A DNA stretch of 64,000 nt from Pseudomonas sp. MF4836 (GCF_002018875.1 NZ_MVOL01000004.1:248001-312000); one strand, 5' to 3'. Shown: positions 50,756 through 60,607, numbered from the stretch's first letter. Notes: generated by a model not told the origin, from the sequence alone. Made by a program: numbers and translations.

Positions 50756-53700
50756 ATGGAACTACTGATTCCCGGCTACGACATCCAGGGCGAAATCGGC
50801 GAAGGCGCGATGGCCACGGTGTACCTGGCGACCCAGCGGTCCCTGGAGCGCAAGGTGGCGCTCAAGGTCATGGCTGCGGCGCTGGCGGCCGACCCGAGTT
50901 TCTGCGAGCGCTTCCTGCGTGAAGGCAGGACCCTGGCGCGCCTGTCGCACCCCAATACCGTGACCATCCATGACATCGGCAATGTCGACGCCCTGTACTA
51001 CATGGCCATGGAGTACCTGCCCAACGGCACGCTCAAGGAGCGCATCGCCGCCGGCCTGACCCCGGAGCAGGGCCTGGTCTACATCCGCCAGATCGCCTCG
51101 GCCCTGGGCTATGCCCACGCCCAGGGGCTGGTGCACCGCGATGTGAAGCCGGCGAACATCCTGTTTCGCGCCGACGGTACGGCCGTGCTTTCGGACTTCG
51201 GCATCGCCAAGTCCCTGGACGATCGCACCCAGTTCACCCAGGCCGGCTTTGCCGTAGGCACCCCGAGCTACATGAGCCCGGAACAGGCCCGGGGCCAGGA
51301 GATCGACGGCCGCGCCGACCTCTATGCACTGGGGGTGGTGCTGTATGAAATCCTGGTCGGCAAGTTGCCCTATAACGGCAACGATGCGCTGTCCACGGCC
51401 CTGGCCCACCTGACCGAACCGCTGCCGGAGCTGCCCCTGCACCACGGCCGCTATCAACACATCCTGAGCAAGCTGCTGGCCAAGGACCCGAACGAGCGCT
51501 ACCCGGACGCCGCCGCCTTGCTCATCGCCCTGGACAACCTGCCGCCGGTGGTCGAGGAGGTCGAGGCGACGCTGATCCAGCCCCTGCAACTGCGGCCGCT
51601 GGAGTCATTGCCCAGTAACGACCTGGCCGGGCTGACCCCGGTGTCGATCGAGATCCCGCAGCAGGCACCGCCGGCCAAGCCTGCGCCGCCGGTGGTGCCA
51701 CCGGAGCGGCCATCCGAGCCGCCCCGCGCCGCGCCGCCACCGCCCAGGAGCGCCGCTGCGGCGCAGTCCCGTGGTCCACGTTTGGCCCTGGCGGGGGTGG
51801 CGGTGGCCGTCGCCCTGGCCGTGGCCGGCGCTGGTTACTGGTGGCTGAGCGGTGACAGCAAGGACCCGGTGAGCAAGACCCAGGCTTCGACAGCCGTCGG
51901 CCAGGGCTCAGCTAGCCCGAGTTCGGGCAGTCCGAGCCCAGGCAGCGTGCCGCCGGCGAACCGGAATCAGACCCAGGTGCAGCCAGGCACGCCTGTTGCG
52001 GACGTCGATGGCGGCCAGCGGCCACTGTTGATGCCGGGCAAGAAGACCCTGTTCCAGCGCGTGCTGAGCAAGCCTGAGGCACGTTTTTCCGAGGCCCCGG
52101 GTGCGGTGCCGGGCAAGGCGTTGCCGGCGTTTTCCGTGCTGTATGTCTACCAGCGCAAAACCGTGGACGGCAGCCCCTGGCTGCGGGTCGGCGCCGCCAG
52201 CGACGGGCGCAGTGCCGGCTGGTTGCCAGAGAGCCAAGTCAGCGACTGGAAGCAGAGCCTGGTGCTCAAGTTCACCGAACGCTCCGGCCGCGCGCCGGTG
52301 ATGTTCGTGCGCCAGGCCAGCGAGCTGGAACGCTTGCTGGCCGACCCTTCTGCGGCGAAAAACCTGCTGCTGCGGGCGCAGAAAAACCCGGCTGACGAGC
52401 AGCAGGTACTGGCCCTGGAGCCGGGCGCGAGCGCGGTGCCCCAGGAGCAGTTCTACCTGCTGCCGATTTTCGAATCCCGCGAGAGCTTCGACGAAAACGG
52501 CCAGCCGGTGCAGCTGCTCAACATCGCCTCGATCGACCCCGGCAGTACCTCGCCTGCGCTCAGCAGCCAGCAGCCGGCCGCCGCCCGAAAAGCGCCGGCC
52601 GATGCCTTCCGTACGGCGGTGGTGCTGGTGGTGGACACCACGGTGTCGATGCAGCCCTATATCGACCAGGTGCGCGATGTGGTGCACGAGCTGCAAACCC
52701 GGATTGCCGAACGCGGCGAGCTGGACAGCGTCAGCTTCGGCCTGGTGGGCTTTCGCAACAGCACCAAAAAGACCCCGGGCCTGGAGTACGTTTCCAAGAC
52801 CCTGATCACCCTCGATCAGGGGCGCGACCCCAAGCGCTTCATGGAGCTGGCGGGGCAGGTCAAGGCGTCCCAGGTGTCGAGCCATTCGTTCAACGAAGAC
52901 GCGTTTGCCGGGGTGATGCAGGCGGTCGAGGGCATGGACTGGTCCGGCTACGGCGGGCGCCTGATCCTGCTGGTGACCGACGCCGGGGCCCTGCGCAAGA
53001 ACGACCCGTTTGCCGCGACCCAGATGAACGAGGCCGAAGTGCGTCAGGCGGCGCTGGGCAAGCAGATCAAAATCTACGCCCTGCACCTGCGCTCCGACGC
53101 CGGCAAGAAAACCCACAGCGGCGCCGAGACCCAGTACCGGACCCTGACCGCCGACGCCAACCCGCAGATCGGCGATCTGTACATCCCGGTGCCCGGCGGC
53201 GATGTGCGCAAGTTCGGCGAACGGGTCGACGAGATCGGTTCGGTGTTCGCCAACCTGGTGCACCAGGTGCGCAGCAACCAGCCGCAAGCCGTGCCGGTAC
53301 TGGCCGCGGCGCCGAGCCTCAGTGAGAAGTCGGCGGCCATCGGCTACGCCATGCACATGGACTTCCTCGGCCGCAAGACCGCGAGTCAGGCGCCCCAGCT
53401 GGTCAGTGCCTGGACCGCCGACCGTGATCTGACCAACCCGGCGCTGCCGGCGTTCCAGGTGTGCGTGATGCTGACCAAGTTGCAGCTCAATGACCTGCAA
53501 CAGTCGCTGAAACTGATCGTCGACGCGGCGCGCAAGACCCAGACCTCGCCCAAGAACTTCTTCCAGGAAATCGCCAGCGCCAGTGCCTACATGAGTCGCG
53601 ATCCGGCGGCCCTGAAAAAAGGCGGCAACCTGGCCGACGGCGGCGTGCTGGGTGAGTACCTGGAAGGCCTGCCGTATCGCAGCAAATCGCTGAGCATGAC

Positions 53701-53875
53701 CCAGGACCTGTGGCTGTCCCTGAGCGTGGCCGAGCAGGAAGATTTCATCGATGAGCTGGACTCGAAAATCCGCCTCTACGAAACCTTCCACAACGACCTG
53801 GCCAACTGGGTGCGCTTCGGTGATGCCGAGCCGGGCGACGCCTTGTACCGCGTTCCGTTGTCGACGCTGCCATGA
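50756..53875 (+). CDS. ppkA: serine/threonine kinase PpkA with C-terminal VWA domain
   Basis: A 1039-residue transmembrane kinase of the T6SS activation pathway. The kinase domain (about 6-265) has the ATP lysine in VALKVM (K37), catalytic HRDVKPANIL (D129) and DFG at 147-149. A Pro-rich linker and one helix (about 345-367, ALAGVAVAVALAVAGAGYWWL) lead to a periplasmic part with a von Willebrand A domain starting near residue 618 (VVLVVDTTVSMQPYI, MIDAS-like DxTxS). The length is close to P. aeruginosa PpkA. It phosphorylates Fha when activated through TagQRST. Confidence 0.94.
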   Translation: MELLIPGYDIQGEIGEGAMATVYLATQRSLERKVALKVMAAALAADPSFCERFLREGRTLARLSHPNTVTIHDIGNVDALYYMAMEYLPNGTLKERIAAGLTPEQGLVYIRQIASALGYAHAQGLVHRDVKPANILFRADGTAVLSDFGIAKSLDDRTQFTQAGFAVGTPSYMSPEQARGQEIDGRADLYALGVVLYEILVGKLPYNGNDALSTALAHLTEPLPELPLHHGRYQHILSKLLAKDPNERYPDAAALLIALDNLPPVVEEVEATLIQPLQLRPLESLPSNDLAGLTPVSIEIPQQAPPAKPAPPVVPPERPSEPPRAAPPPPRSAAAAQSRGPRLALAGVAVAVALAVAGAGYWWLSGDSKDPVSKTQASTAVGQGSASPSSGSPSPGSVPPANRNQTQVQPGTPVADVDGGQRPLLMPGKKTLFQRVLSKPEARFSEAPGAVPGKALPAFSVLYVYQRKTVDGSPWLRVGAASDGRSAGWLPESQVSDWKQSLVLKFTERSGRAPVMFVRQASELERLLADPSAAKNLLLRAQKNPADEQQVLALEPGASAVPQEQFYLLPIFESRESFDENGQPVQLLNIASIDPGSTSPALSSQQPAAARKAPADAFRTAVVLVVDTTVSMQPYIDQVRDVVHELQTRIAERGELDSVSFGLVGFRNSTKKTPGLEYVSKTLITLDQGRDPKRFMELAGQVKASQVSSHSFNEDAFAGVMQAVEGMDWSGYGGRLILLVTDAGALRKNDPFAATQMNEAEVRQAALGKQIKIYALHLRSDAGKKTHSGAETQYRTLTADANPQIGDLYIPVPGGDVRKFGERVDEIGSVFANLVHQVRSNQPQAVPVLAAAPSLSEKSAAIGYAMHMDFLGRKTASQAPQLVSAWTADRDLTNPALPAFQVCVMLTKLQLNDLQQSLKLIVDAARKTQTSPKNFFQEIASASAYMSRDPAALKKGGNLADGGVLGEYLEGLPYRSKSLSMTQDLWLSLSVAEQEDFIDELDSKIRLYETFHNDLANWVRFGDAEPGDALYRVPLSTLP

Positions 53876-54591
53876 TGCTCAACCTCGGCGATGTGCGTAA
53901 AAGCCGTGGCACGGGTAGCCAGCGCTACAGCCTGGTGATCCCGCGTCTGCAATTGCACGCCGGCGAACAACTGGCGGTGGTCGGGCCCAGCGGCTGCGGC
54001 AAAAGCACCTTGCTCGACCTGCTGGCCCTGGTGCTGGCGCCGGACCGGGCGGCACGTTTCGAGTTCGCGCCGGGCCGTGAGGCCCTGGACATCGCCGCGA
54101 TCTGGCGCGCCTCGGGGCAGAACCCGCTGGCTGCGCTGCGCAGCCGGCACCTGGGTTATGTGCTGCAAACCGGTGGCCTGCTGGGGTTTCTCGATGTGCG
54201 GGCGAACATCGGTTTGTCCCGCAGCCTGCTGGGGCTGGCCGACGACGGTGTGGTGCGGCGCCTGGCCGAGCAGCTGGAAATTGCCGATCAGTTGCACAAG
54301 AAACCGGCGGCCTTGTCCGTCGGGCAACGCCAGCGGGTCAGTTGCGCCCGGGCCCTGGCCCACGGCCCGCAGTTGCTGCTGGCCGATGAACCGACCGCCG
54401 CCCTCGACCCGCTGAATGCGGCGCGGGTGATGCAGCTTTTGCTGAGCCGGGCGCGGGACCAGGGTACCTGCTGCGTGATCACCACCCATGACGAAGTCCT
54501 GGCGCGCAACAGCGGCTTGCAAATCCGCCGCATCGCCTGCCAGCGCGACGCCGATGGCGGGGTCACCGCGACCCTCGGGGAGGCCTGCTGA
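53872..54591 (+). CDS. tagT: TagT ABC transporter ATPase of T6SS signalling
   Basis: A 239-residue ABC ATPase of the LolD-like type with Walker [10 protein letters not shown], the signature LSVGQRQRVSCARALA and Walker B LLLADEPTAALDP. Together with TagS it makes a membrane complex upstream of PpkA. The start overlaps the ppkA stop (ATGA). Confidence 0.92.
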   Translation: MMLNLGDVRKSRGTGSQRYSLVIPRLQLHAGEQLAVVGPSGCGKSTLLDLLALVLAPDRAARFEFAPGREALDIAAIWRASGQNPLAALRSRHLGYVLQTGGLLGFLDVRANIGLSRSLLGLADDGVVRRLAEQLEIADQLHKKPAALSVGQRQRVSCARALAHGPQLLLADEPTAALDPLNAARVMQLLLSRARDQGTCCVITTHDEVLARNSGLQIRRIACQRDADGGVTATLGEAC

Positions 54592-55793
54592 TGCGCAGCT
54601 CCCTGGCGGCGTCCCTGGCCTGGCAGGATTACCGCGCCGACACCTGGCTCTCGGCCTGTTCGGTGCTGGCCCTGGTGGCGGTGATCGCGCCGTTGATGGT
54701 GCTGTTCGGGCTCAAGTTCGGCCTGGTCAGCAGCCTCACCGAGCGCCTGCAGAACGACCCGACGGTGCGCGAGATCATCCCCCTGGGCGGCGGGCGTTTC
54801 AGTGCCGAATTCATCGAGCGCCTGGGGCAGCGGGTGGACGTGGCCTTTGCCTTGCCGCGCACCCGGCAGATCGCGGCCACGGCCGATCTGGCGGTGTCCG
54901 CCAGCGGCCCCGGGCTGACCGTGGAAATGATCCCCAGCGCGCCCACCGATCCCTTGCTCGGCGGCCTCAAGGCGCCCGAGGGCCTGAGCGGCGTGCTGCT
55001 CAGCCAGACCGCCGCTGAGAAGCTCGGGGTCCGGGCCGGCGATTGGCTTCAGGCCAGCTTTGGCCGGCAGGTGGCCGGGCGCAGCGAGTCGCAGCGGACC
55101 CGGGTGCAGGTGCAGGGCATATTGCCCCTGGAAGCATTCCAGCGCGATGCCCTGTTTGCGCCGCTGGTGCTGCTGGAAGCCGCCGAGGATTACCGCGATG
55201 GCCGCGCCGTGGCCGCATTGGGCTGGACCGGCGAAGCCCCGGGCGCCGCGGCGCAGCGGGTGTACCCGGGGTTTCGCCTGTATGCCCGCAGCCTGGATGA
55301 CGTCGAGCCACTGCGCCTGTACTTCGCCGAACGCGGGCTGCTGGTGTCGACCCAGGCGCAGACAATCGCTCAGGTGCAGTCACTGAGCCGCAACCTATCG
55401 ATCGTTTTCTGGGTCATAGCCGGGCTGGCCCTGGCGGGGGCCTTTGCGGCGATCTTCGCCGGGGCCCTGGCGGCGGTCGCGCGCAAGCGCCGCGAGTTGT
55501 CGGTGCTGCGCCTGCTGGGGTTCTCCACCGCCGCGCTGTTGCTGTTCGTGGTGGCCCAGGCGTTGTACAGCGCCGGGTTTGCCGCGCTGTTGAGCGGGCT
55601 GCTGTACGCCCTGGCCGAAACCGGCCTGAACCGTTTGTTTATGCAGGTGCCGGGCGAATACGCCAGCCACCTGTTACCGGCGCACTACGCGCTGGCCCTG
55701 TTCGCGACGCTGGGCGTCAGCACCGTGGCGGCAGCCCTGGGTGGCTGGCGCGTATCGCGCATTGAAGCGTGTGAAGGAATTCGAGATGTATAA
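54591..55793 (+). CDS. tagS: TagS ABC transporter permease of T6SS signalling
   Basis: A 400-residue FtsX/MacB-type permease. One N-terminal helix (about 19-42), a large periplasmic domain, and three C-terminal helices from about residue 270 (IVFWVIAGLALAGAFAAIFAGAL, ALLLFVVAQALYSAGFAALLSG, ALALFATLGVSTVAAALGGW). It works with TagT, likely acting in envelope signal sensing and not in classical transport. The start overlaps the tagT stop. Confidence 0.92.
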   Translation: MRSSLAASLAWQDYRADTWLSACSVLALVAVIAPLMVLFGLKFGLVSSLTERLQNDPTVREIIPLGGGRFSAEFIERLGQRVDVAFALPRTRQIAATADLAVSASGPGLTVEMIPSAPTDPLLGGLKAPEGLSGVLLSQTAAEKLGVRAGDWLQASFGRQVAGRSESQRTRVQVQGILPLEAFQRDALFAPLVLLEAAEDYRDGRAVAALGWTGEAPGAAAQRVYPGFRLYARSLDDVEPLRLYFAERGLLVSTQAQTIAQVQSLSRNLSIVFWVIAGLALAGAFAAIFAGALAAVARKRRELSVLRLLGFSTAALLLFVVAQALYSAGFAALLSGLLYALAETGLNRLFMQVPGEYASHLLPAHYALALFATLGVSTVAAALGGWRVSRIEACEGIRDV

Positions 55794-57495
55794 GTTGCTG
55801 AGTGCCGCGCTGGCCCTGACCCTGACCGGCGCCGTGTGGGCCGACGAGGTCAACAAGCTGGACAACCCCAAGCCGTTGCCGGACGACGTCAGCCTGCCGC
55901 TGCCGTGCGACGGCGAGATGGTGTTCCGTTACGTGTACGTGCTGGCCCAGGGCACCCTCGACGACCGCGAGATCAGCCTCGGCTACCCCTTCAGCGAAGG
56001 CGAGGCGGGGTATCAGCAGTCATTTATTTCCGGCTACCGCCGCGACTTCATCAACGGCCAGTTCACCGTCAAGGACCTGCCTTCGAGCTGGAGCAAGAGC
56101 ATCGCCTCGGGGTTGCCCAAATCCGGGGCCGGGATCCCGCTCAAGCCGATGCTGTATTTCATCGGCAAATACGAAGTGACGGCGCGCCAGTACGCCCAGG
56201 TCATGGCCCAGGCTCAGTCCCTGGCCAGCGGCGAACCGGCCCCGGCCTGCGAAGCGCCCGAAGGCATGCAGGGGCGCTTGCCCAAGGTCAAACTCTCGCG
56301 CTTTGAGGCCGAGCGCTTTGCCGCGGTGTACAGCGCCTGGCTGATGAAGTACCACCGTGACCTGCTGCCGGTCAGCGGCCGGGGCACCGCCAGCGAAGAC
56401 GGCGGCCTGGGCTTTGTGCGGCTGCCGACCGAGGTCGAGTGGGAATACGCCGCCCGTGGTGGCCAGGCCGTGAGCCGCCAGGACCTGGAGGGACGCCTGT
56501 TCCCCCGGCGCCTGGAAGGCAGCGATAGCGACGGCCCGCTGGCGGACTGGGCAGTGTTCAACCAGGTGGCGGGCGGCACCGGGCAAGCCGCGCGGCTGAT
56601 GCCGATCGGCACCAAGCTGCCCAACCCTATCGGCATGTTCGACGTGATCGGCAACGCCGCCGAGATGGTCCAGGAGTCCTTCCAGCTGGTCCACTCCGGG
56701 CGTCGCCAGGGCACCTATGGCGGCTTCGTGGTCAAGGGCGGCAACTACCTTGAAGGCGAGGGCACGCTGTTCACCGGCATGCGCCGCGAATACCCGTTGT
56801 TCGCCGCCGATGGCACCGAGCAGAGCAACGAGACCACCGGTTTTCGTGTGGCCCTGGGGGCCCTGGCGGCGCCGCGCTCGCGCTACAAGGAGCTGTTCGC
56901 CCAGTGGCAGAAAGAGGGCCGCCTGGCGTCCCTGACCGATGCCATCGATGACGCCCAGGACCCCACCAAGCGCCTGGACAGCATCATCGCCGCCAGCGTC
57001 GACCCGCGCCTGCAGGCCGAATTGGGGCTGGTCAACGAAGAGCTCAAGCGCAATGTCTCGCTGATCGCCCAGCAGCGCGAAGAGGCCGCCGGCAACCTGA
57101 TCCAGTCCTCGGCGCTGGTGGCCGAGACCATCAATAACTACAACATCCGCCTGACCAACCTGAAGAAGAGCCAGCAGCAGGCTGTCGACGCCAAGGACGA
57201 GCCCAGCGCCAAGCTGTTCGCCGAAGCCATCGACAACGGCCGCAGCGCACTCGACGGCGCGGTGGCGATCTACATCGACAACCTGGCCACCGGCACCCGC
57301 TACACCGACGCGGTGATCCAGGCGCAGTTTCAACGCATCAAGGAAGAACTGAATCGCAAGCCGGTGCTCGGCAAGAGCCTGGTGACGCGCGCAACCCTAT
57401 TCGTTCGTCATGTCGGGAATTATCGCCAGCAACGGCGAGCCGATCCGGCGACGATTTTGAAAGAACTGCTCGCATCGACCGCTCAGAAACCGTGA
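55786..57495 (+). CDS. tagR: TagR, SUMF1/FGE-like periplasmic activator of PpkA
   Basis: A 569-residue periplasmic protein. A signal peptide of 19 residues (MYKLLSAALALTLTGAVWA) is followed by an SUMF1/formylglycine-generating-enzyme-like domain: PMLYFIGKYEVTARQYAQVM, RLPTEVEWEYAARGG, NPIGMFDVIGNAAEMVQESF, GGFVVKGGNYLE. The C-terminal half is helical. In P. aeruginosa TagR promotes PpkA activation on the periplasmic side. ATG 55786 overlaps the tagS stop. Confidence 0.92.
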   Translation: MYKLLSAALALTLTGAVWADEVNKLDNPKPLPDDVSLPLPCDGEMVFRYVYVLAQGTLDDREISLGYPFSEGEAGYQQSFISGYRRDFINGQFTVKDLPSSWSKSIASGLPKSGAGIPLKPMLYFIGKYEVTARQYAQVMAQAQSLASGEPAPACEAPEGMQGRLPKVKLSRFEAERFAAVYSAWLMKYHRDLLPVSGRGTASEDGGLGFVRLPTEVEWEYAARGGQAVSRQDLEGRLFPRRLEGSDSDGPLADWAVFNQVAGGTGQAARLMPIGTKLPNPIGMFDVIGNAAEMVQESFQLVHSGRRQGTYGGFVVKGGNYLEGEGTLFTGMRREYPLFAADGTEQSNETTGFRVALGALAAPRSRYKELFAQWQKEGRLASLTDAIDDAQDPTKRLDSIIAASVDPRLQAELGLVNEELKRNVSLIAQQREEAAGNLIQSSALVAETINNYNIRLTNLKKSQQQAVDAKDEPSAKLFAEAIDNGRSALDGAVAIYIDNLATGTRYTDAVIQAQFQRIKEELNRKPVLGKSLVTRATLFVRHVGNYRQQRRADPATILKELLASTAQKP

Positions 57496-57578
57496 GCGGA
57501 CGCTGTCTGGCGAGCTTGGAGGGTCTCGGACGGCATGGCGCCGTACCGAGCTGGTCAAACTTAAACGAGAAAACAAAC

Positions 57579-58517
57579 ATGCTTTTTTCCCGCAAACCAT
57601 TTGCTTCAACATCCAAGCGTCACCTGCTGTTGGTTGCCGCCGGATTCAGCACCGTGTTGACCGGCTGTGCCACTTCACCGGTGTCCAAGGTCGCTTCGAC
57701 GACCAAGGTCGAGTACTACCCGAGCTGCTACGAGCCGGTACAGCACCTGCGTGCCACTGACTCGGACATGACCAAGTCGGTCGTCACCGGCGCTGCCCTG
57801 GGCGCAGCCGGCGGTGCACTGCTGGGCGCCCTGACCGGCGATTCGGACAAGCGCGGTCGCAATGCCGCCATCGGTGCCGCTGGCGGCGCCCTGGCCGGTG
57901 GTGCTGCGGGTTACTACACCGAGCGCCAGAAGCAGATCAGCGATGACAACCAGCGCATCGGCTCCTACGCCACCGACGTCAACAAGCGCGCGGCCGACAT
58001 CGACCGCAGCACCGCGTACGCCAAGGCTTCGCAGAGCTGCTATCAGCGCGAGTTCGACAACCTGATCTCGGGTCGCAAGGCCAAGACCATCAACGACACC
58101 GAAGGCCGCAAGCGCCTGGCGGAAATCGTTGCCGGCCTGAAAGAGTCCAACGACCTGATCACGGCGGTTAACGGCAAGGCTGGCGAAGACCTGAACAACT
58201 ACACCCAGGCCTACGAGACAGACCTGCAGCAAGTGGGCGTGCAGCGTACCGACGTGGCCACTGTGGTCGCCGCCGATACCACGACGCTGGTTACCAGCGG
58301 CAAGACCAAGATCAAGCAGCCGCCGAAAGTGACCAAGAAGCCACCACTGCCGAAGGTGCCTCAGGAAGCGGTCGCGACCGAGAAGACCCTGCGGGACGCC
58401 AAGATCAAGCAGGACGAAAGCGCCAAGGTCGCCAGCACCGGCCAGAGCCAAGTCAACAGCATGTGCAAAAGCCCGGACCTGGGTGACTGGGCACCGGTGC
58501 CTTGCCCTAACGTCTGA
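57579..58517 (+). CDS. tagQ: TagQ outer-membrane lipoprotein of T6SS signalling
   Basis: A 312-residue lipoprotein, the last gene of the T6SS operon. The signal sequence ends in the lipobox LTGC (residue 32 region). A glycine-zipper stretch GAALGAAGGALLGALTG and a long helical region follow. TagQ binds TagR and keeps it at the outer membrane. ATG 57579 is chosen because the signal peptide begins there; the frame from 57492 is longer without evidence. A strong terminator follows. Confidence 0.92.
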   Translation: MLFSRKPFASTSKRHLLLVAAGFSTVLTGCATSPVSKVASTTKVEYYPSCYEPVQHLRATDSDMTKSVVTGAALGAAGGALLGALTGDSDKRGRNAAIGAAGGALAGGAAGYYTERQKQISDDNQRIGSYATDVNKRAADIDRSTAYAKASQSCYQREFDNLISGRKAKTINDTEGRKRLAEIVAGLKESNDLITAVNGKAGEDLNNYTQAYETDLQQVGVQRTDVATVVAADTTTLVTSGKTKIKQPPKVTKKPPLPKVPQEAVATEKTLRDAKIKQDESAKVASTGQSQVNSMCKSPDLGDWAPVPCPNV

Positions 58518-58557
58518 GTCCGCGATTGTCTGACAAGATGACGCGATAAGTGCTAAA

Positions 58558-58603
58558 CGCCAGTCGATCTCCGGGTAATCACGGAGATCGCTGGCGCTCT
58601 TTT
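58558..58603 (+). terminator. intrinsic terminator after tagQ
   Basis: CGCCAG-T-CGATCTCCG and CGGAGATCG-CTGGCG form a stem of 15 bp with one bulged T, followed by CTCTTTTAC. It closes the plus-strand T6SS operon. Confidence 0.85.
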
Positions 58604-58655
58604 ACTGAACGGTTAAACTGCCCGGGCCATCTAATAACTACCCGAGGCGCCGTGC

Positions 58656-59039
58656 ATGAAATTTCGTTTTCTTCTGTGGATGCTTGGCCTGTTGATGGGC
58701 AAAGCCAGCCGTAACAATGCCGCCTTCCAGCAACAGCTGGGCGACAAGGAGCTGGTGTTCCAGTTGCAGACCCTCGACGGCAAAGTCTCCCGTCACTTCT
58801 TCGTCAAGAACCAGCGCATTACCAGCCGTTCCGGCACCTATCCCGATCCTGCCTTCGCCATCGCCTTCAAAGACGCCGCCTACGGCTTCGCGACGATGCA
58901 GGCCAAGAACAAGCAACTGGCTTTCATGACCGGGATCCAGGACAAATCGATCCAGATCAAGGGCAACCCCGCGCTGGTGATCTGGTTCCAGGGCCTGACC
59001 AAATACCTGAAACCGAAAAAGCCCAAGCCCAAAGCCTGA
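58656..59039 (+). CDS. small SCP2-like protein
   Basis: A 127-residue protein with a hydrophobic N-terminus (MKFRFLLWMLGLLMGKASRNN) and an SCP2-type sterol/lipid-carrier pattern: VFQLQTLDGKVSRHFFVKN, DPAFAIAFKDAAYGFATM, DKSIQIKGNPALVIWFQGLTKYL. These domains bind lipids, but no ligand is known here. The Lys/Pro tail PKKPKPKA is unusual. Pseudomonads keep this gene between HU and the HDOD gene. Confidence 0.65.
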   Translation: MKFRFLLWMLGLLMGKASRNNAAFQQQLGDKELVFQLQTLDGKVSRHFFVKNQRITSRSGTYPDPAFAIAFKDAAYGFATMQAKNKQLAFMTGIQDKSIQIKGNPALVIWFQGLTKYLKPKKPKPKA

Positions 59040-59040
59040 C

Positions 59041-59071
59041 CTGTAGCCGAGCCTGGCGGCAGCGGCTACAG
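59041..59071. repeat. REP palindrome (GCGGCTACA family)
   Basis: CTGTAGCCG and CGGCTACAG with GCC/GGC inside form a single hairpin just after the SCP2-like gene; the same family as at 18727 and 30662. Confidence 0.65.
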
Positions 59072-59075
59072 AGGC

Positions 59076-59116
59076 AAAAAAAACGCCCCGCACGGGCTGC
59101 CGTGCGGGGCGTTTTT
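59076..59116. terminator. bidirectional terminator between SCP2-like and HDOD genes
   Basis: AAAAAACGCCCCGCACGG and CCGTGCGGGGCGTTTTT pair perfectly (stem 59078-59095 with 59100-59116) and have A and T runs on both sides, so they can end transcription of both convergent genes. Confidence 0.93.
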
Positions 59117-59127
59117 GTGGCGGCGGT

Positions 59128-60528
59128 TCAGGCCTGGCTGAATTGCGACGCCAGTTCCCGCAGCAGCACTTCGGCTTCCAGGACTTTGCTGACCACATCC
59201 TCGGCCTTGTCGCGGCTCAGGCCGACGCGTTCGAGCAGGGCGTCGGGAATGTCTTCATCAGGGCCGGAACCGATGCCGCGGCTACGCAGCAGGCGCACCG
59301 CCAGGCACACCAGGTTCGGGTATTCGGCGTAGGCGCCGTCGTAGCTCGGGTCGTGCTGGAAGCGCAGGGCTGTGGACAACTCGTCCGGCATGTCCCAGTA
59401 GCGCATCAGCCAGGCGCCGATCTGCTCGCGGCTGATGCCCAGCAGGTGCTGCTCGACATAGCTGTGACACAGGTGCGGGTTGACCTCCAGGTGCCGGCAG
59501 ATCAGCGAGAAGTGCGGCGGGAACACATGGGCCAGCAGCAGATAGCCGAAGTTGTGCAGCAGGCCGGCCAGGTAGGTCAGGCCGGCTTCCGGGCGCTGGG
59601 CGCGAGGCATGGCGCGGGTCAGGCCTTCGATCACGGCGGCGGTGTAGATCGACTGCTGCCAGTACGGCGTCGAATGCTGCGGCTGATCCTTGGGCAGGCT
59701 CAGCGTTTTACCCAGGGCCAGGCCCAGCGCCAGGTTGATCACCAGGTCAAAGCCCAGCACGCGGACGATGGCGTCTTCCACTGAACGGATCTTGCCGGGC
59801 GAAGCGTAGTACGGCGAGGCGGCCCAGCTCACCACCTGGGCAGCCAGGGCCGGGTCGGTCTCGACCACGCCGGTGATGTCGTCGATGGTGGCGTTGGGGT
59901 CGACCCGCAGCTTGATGATTTTTTGTGCAGTTTCCGCCAGGGGCGGAATCTCGATGGTGGCTTCCAGGCGCTGCTGGATCCGGCGGGCGGTGAAGGCCTG
60001 CATCGCCTGGGTGATTTCCTCGCGGTCATCATCGGGGCGGTCGAGGTTCGGCCGGATGAGGCTCAGGGCTTCGCCGAAATTGCCGGCGCTGGCCTTGCTG
60101 AGCATGGTCTTGAAGTCTTCGCGGGTGATTTCCAGGAGCACTCCGGGCTCGCCGGAATTGATCAACACACTGGGTTCGCGCAGCAGGCTCTCTTCGTACA
60201 GGCACGGTGAACTGGTGAGGGCCGGCAGGCCTGGCAACAGGCTCAGGCTGTGTTTGCCGAGCATGCGCTCCAGTCGTTCGGTGGACACGGCGGTCAGGCG
60301 CCGGCCTGTGAGCTCGGCCAGGCGATTGAGGTCCAGCAACTGGCTCTGCGGGAACAGCACCATGAGCGCGCCGACGGCGTCGTCCAGCAGAACCGCCTGC
60401 ACCTTGCGCTCGGTCGGAAGACCGGGGCGGTCGAGCACTTCGTTGTAGCTGATGGCCAGCTTGCCCAGCAGCAACCGGATTACAGACGGAGCGTGCGGGG
60501 CTTGGTCGGCGAGGGCAACTTCGGTCAT
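59128..60528 (-). CDS. aminoacyl-tRNA deacylase-like and HDOD domain protein
   Basis: A 466-residue signalling-type protein. The first about 150 residues resemble a YbaK/ProX-type deacylase domain (RKVQAVLLDDAVGALMVLFPQSQLLDLNRLAELTGR). The C-terminal HDOD domain (about 185-400) has IPPLAETAQKIIKLRVDPNATIDDITGVVETDPALAAQVV and AGLLHNFGYLLLAHVFP, but lacks the full HD metal pair, as is normal for HDOD. ATG 60528 (MTEVALADQ) is preferred to 60552. Its cellular role is unknown. Confidence 0.82.
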   Translation of the reverse strand: MTEVALADQAPHAPSVIRLLLGKLAISYNEVLDRPGLPTERKVQAVLLDDAVGALMVLFPQSQLLDLNRLAELTGRRLTAVSTERLERMLGKHSLSLLPGLPALTSSPCLYEESLLREPSVLINSGEPGVLLEITREDFKTMLSKASAGNFGEALSLIRPNLDRPDDDREEITQAMQAFTARRIQQRLEATIEIPPLAETAQKIIKLRVDPNATIDDITGVVETDPALAAQVVSWAASPYYASPGKIRSVEDAIVRVLGFDLVINLALGLALGKTLSLPKDQPQHSTPYWQQSIYTAAVIEGLTRAMPRAQRPEAGLTYLAGLLHNFGYLLLAHVFPPHFSLICRHLEVNPHLCHSYVEQHLLGISREQIGAWLMRYWDMPDELSTALRFQHDPSYDGAYAEYPNLVCLAVRLLRSRGIGSGPDEDIPDALLERVGLSRDKAEDVVSKVLEAEVLLRELASQFSQA

Positions 60529-60607
60529 GGTCTGTATCCGTTTTCCCAACAATTGGACCAGTATAACCAGCTTGGTTACACCAGCGTTCCATTAACTGAG
60601 AGGTGTT

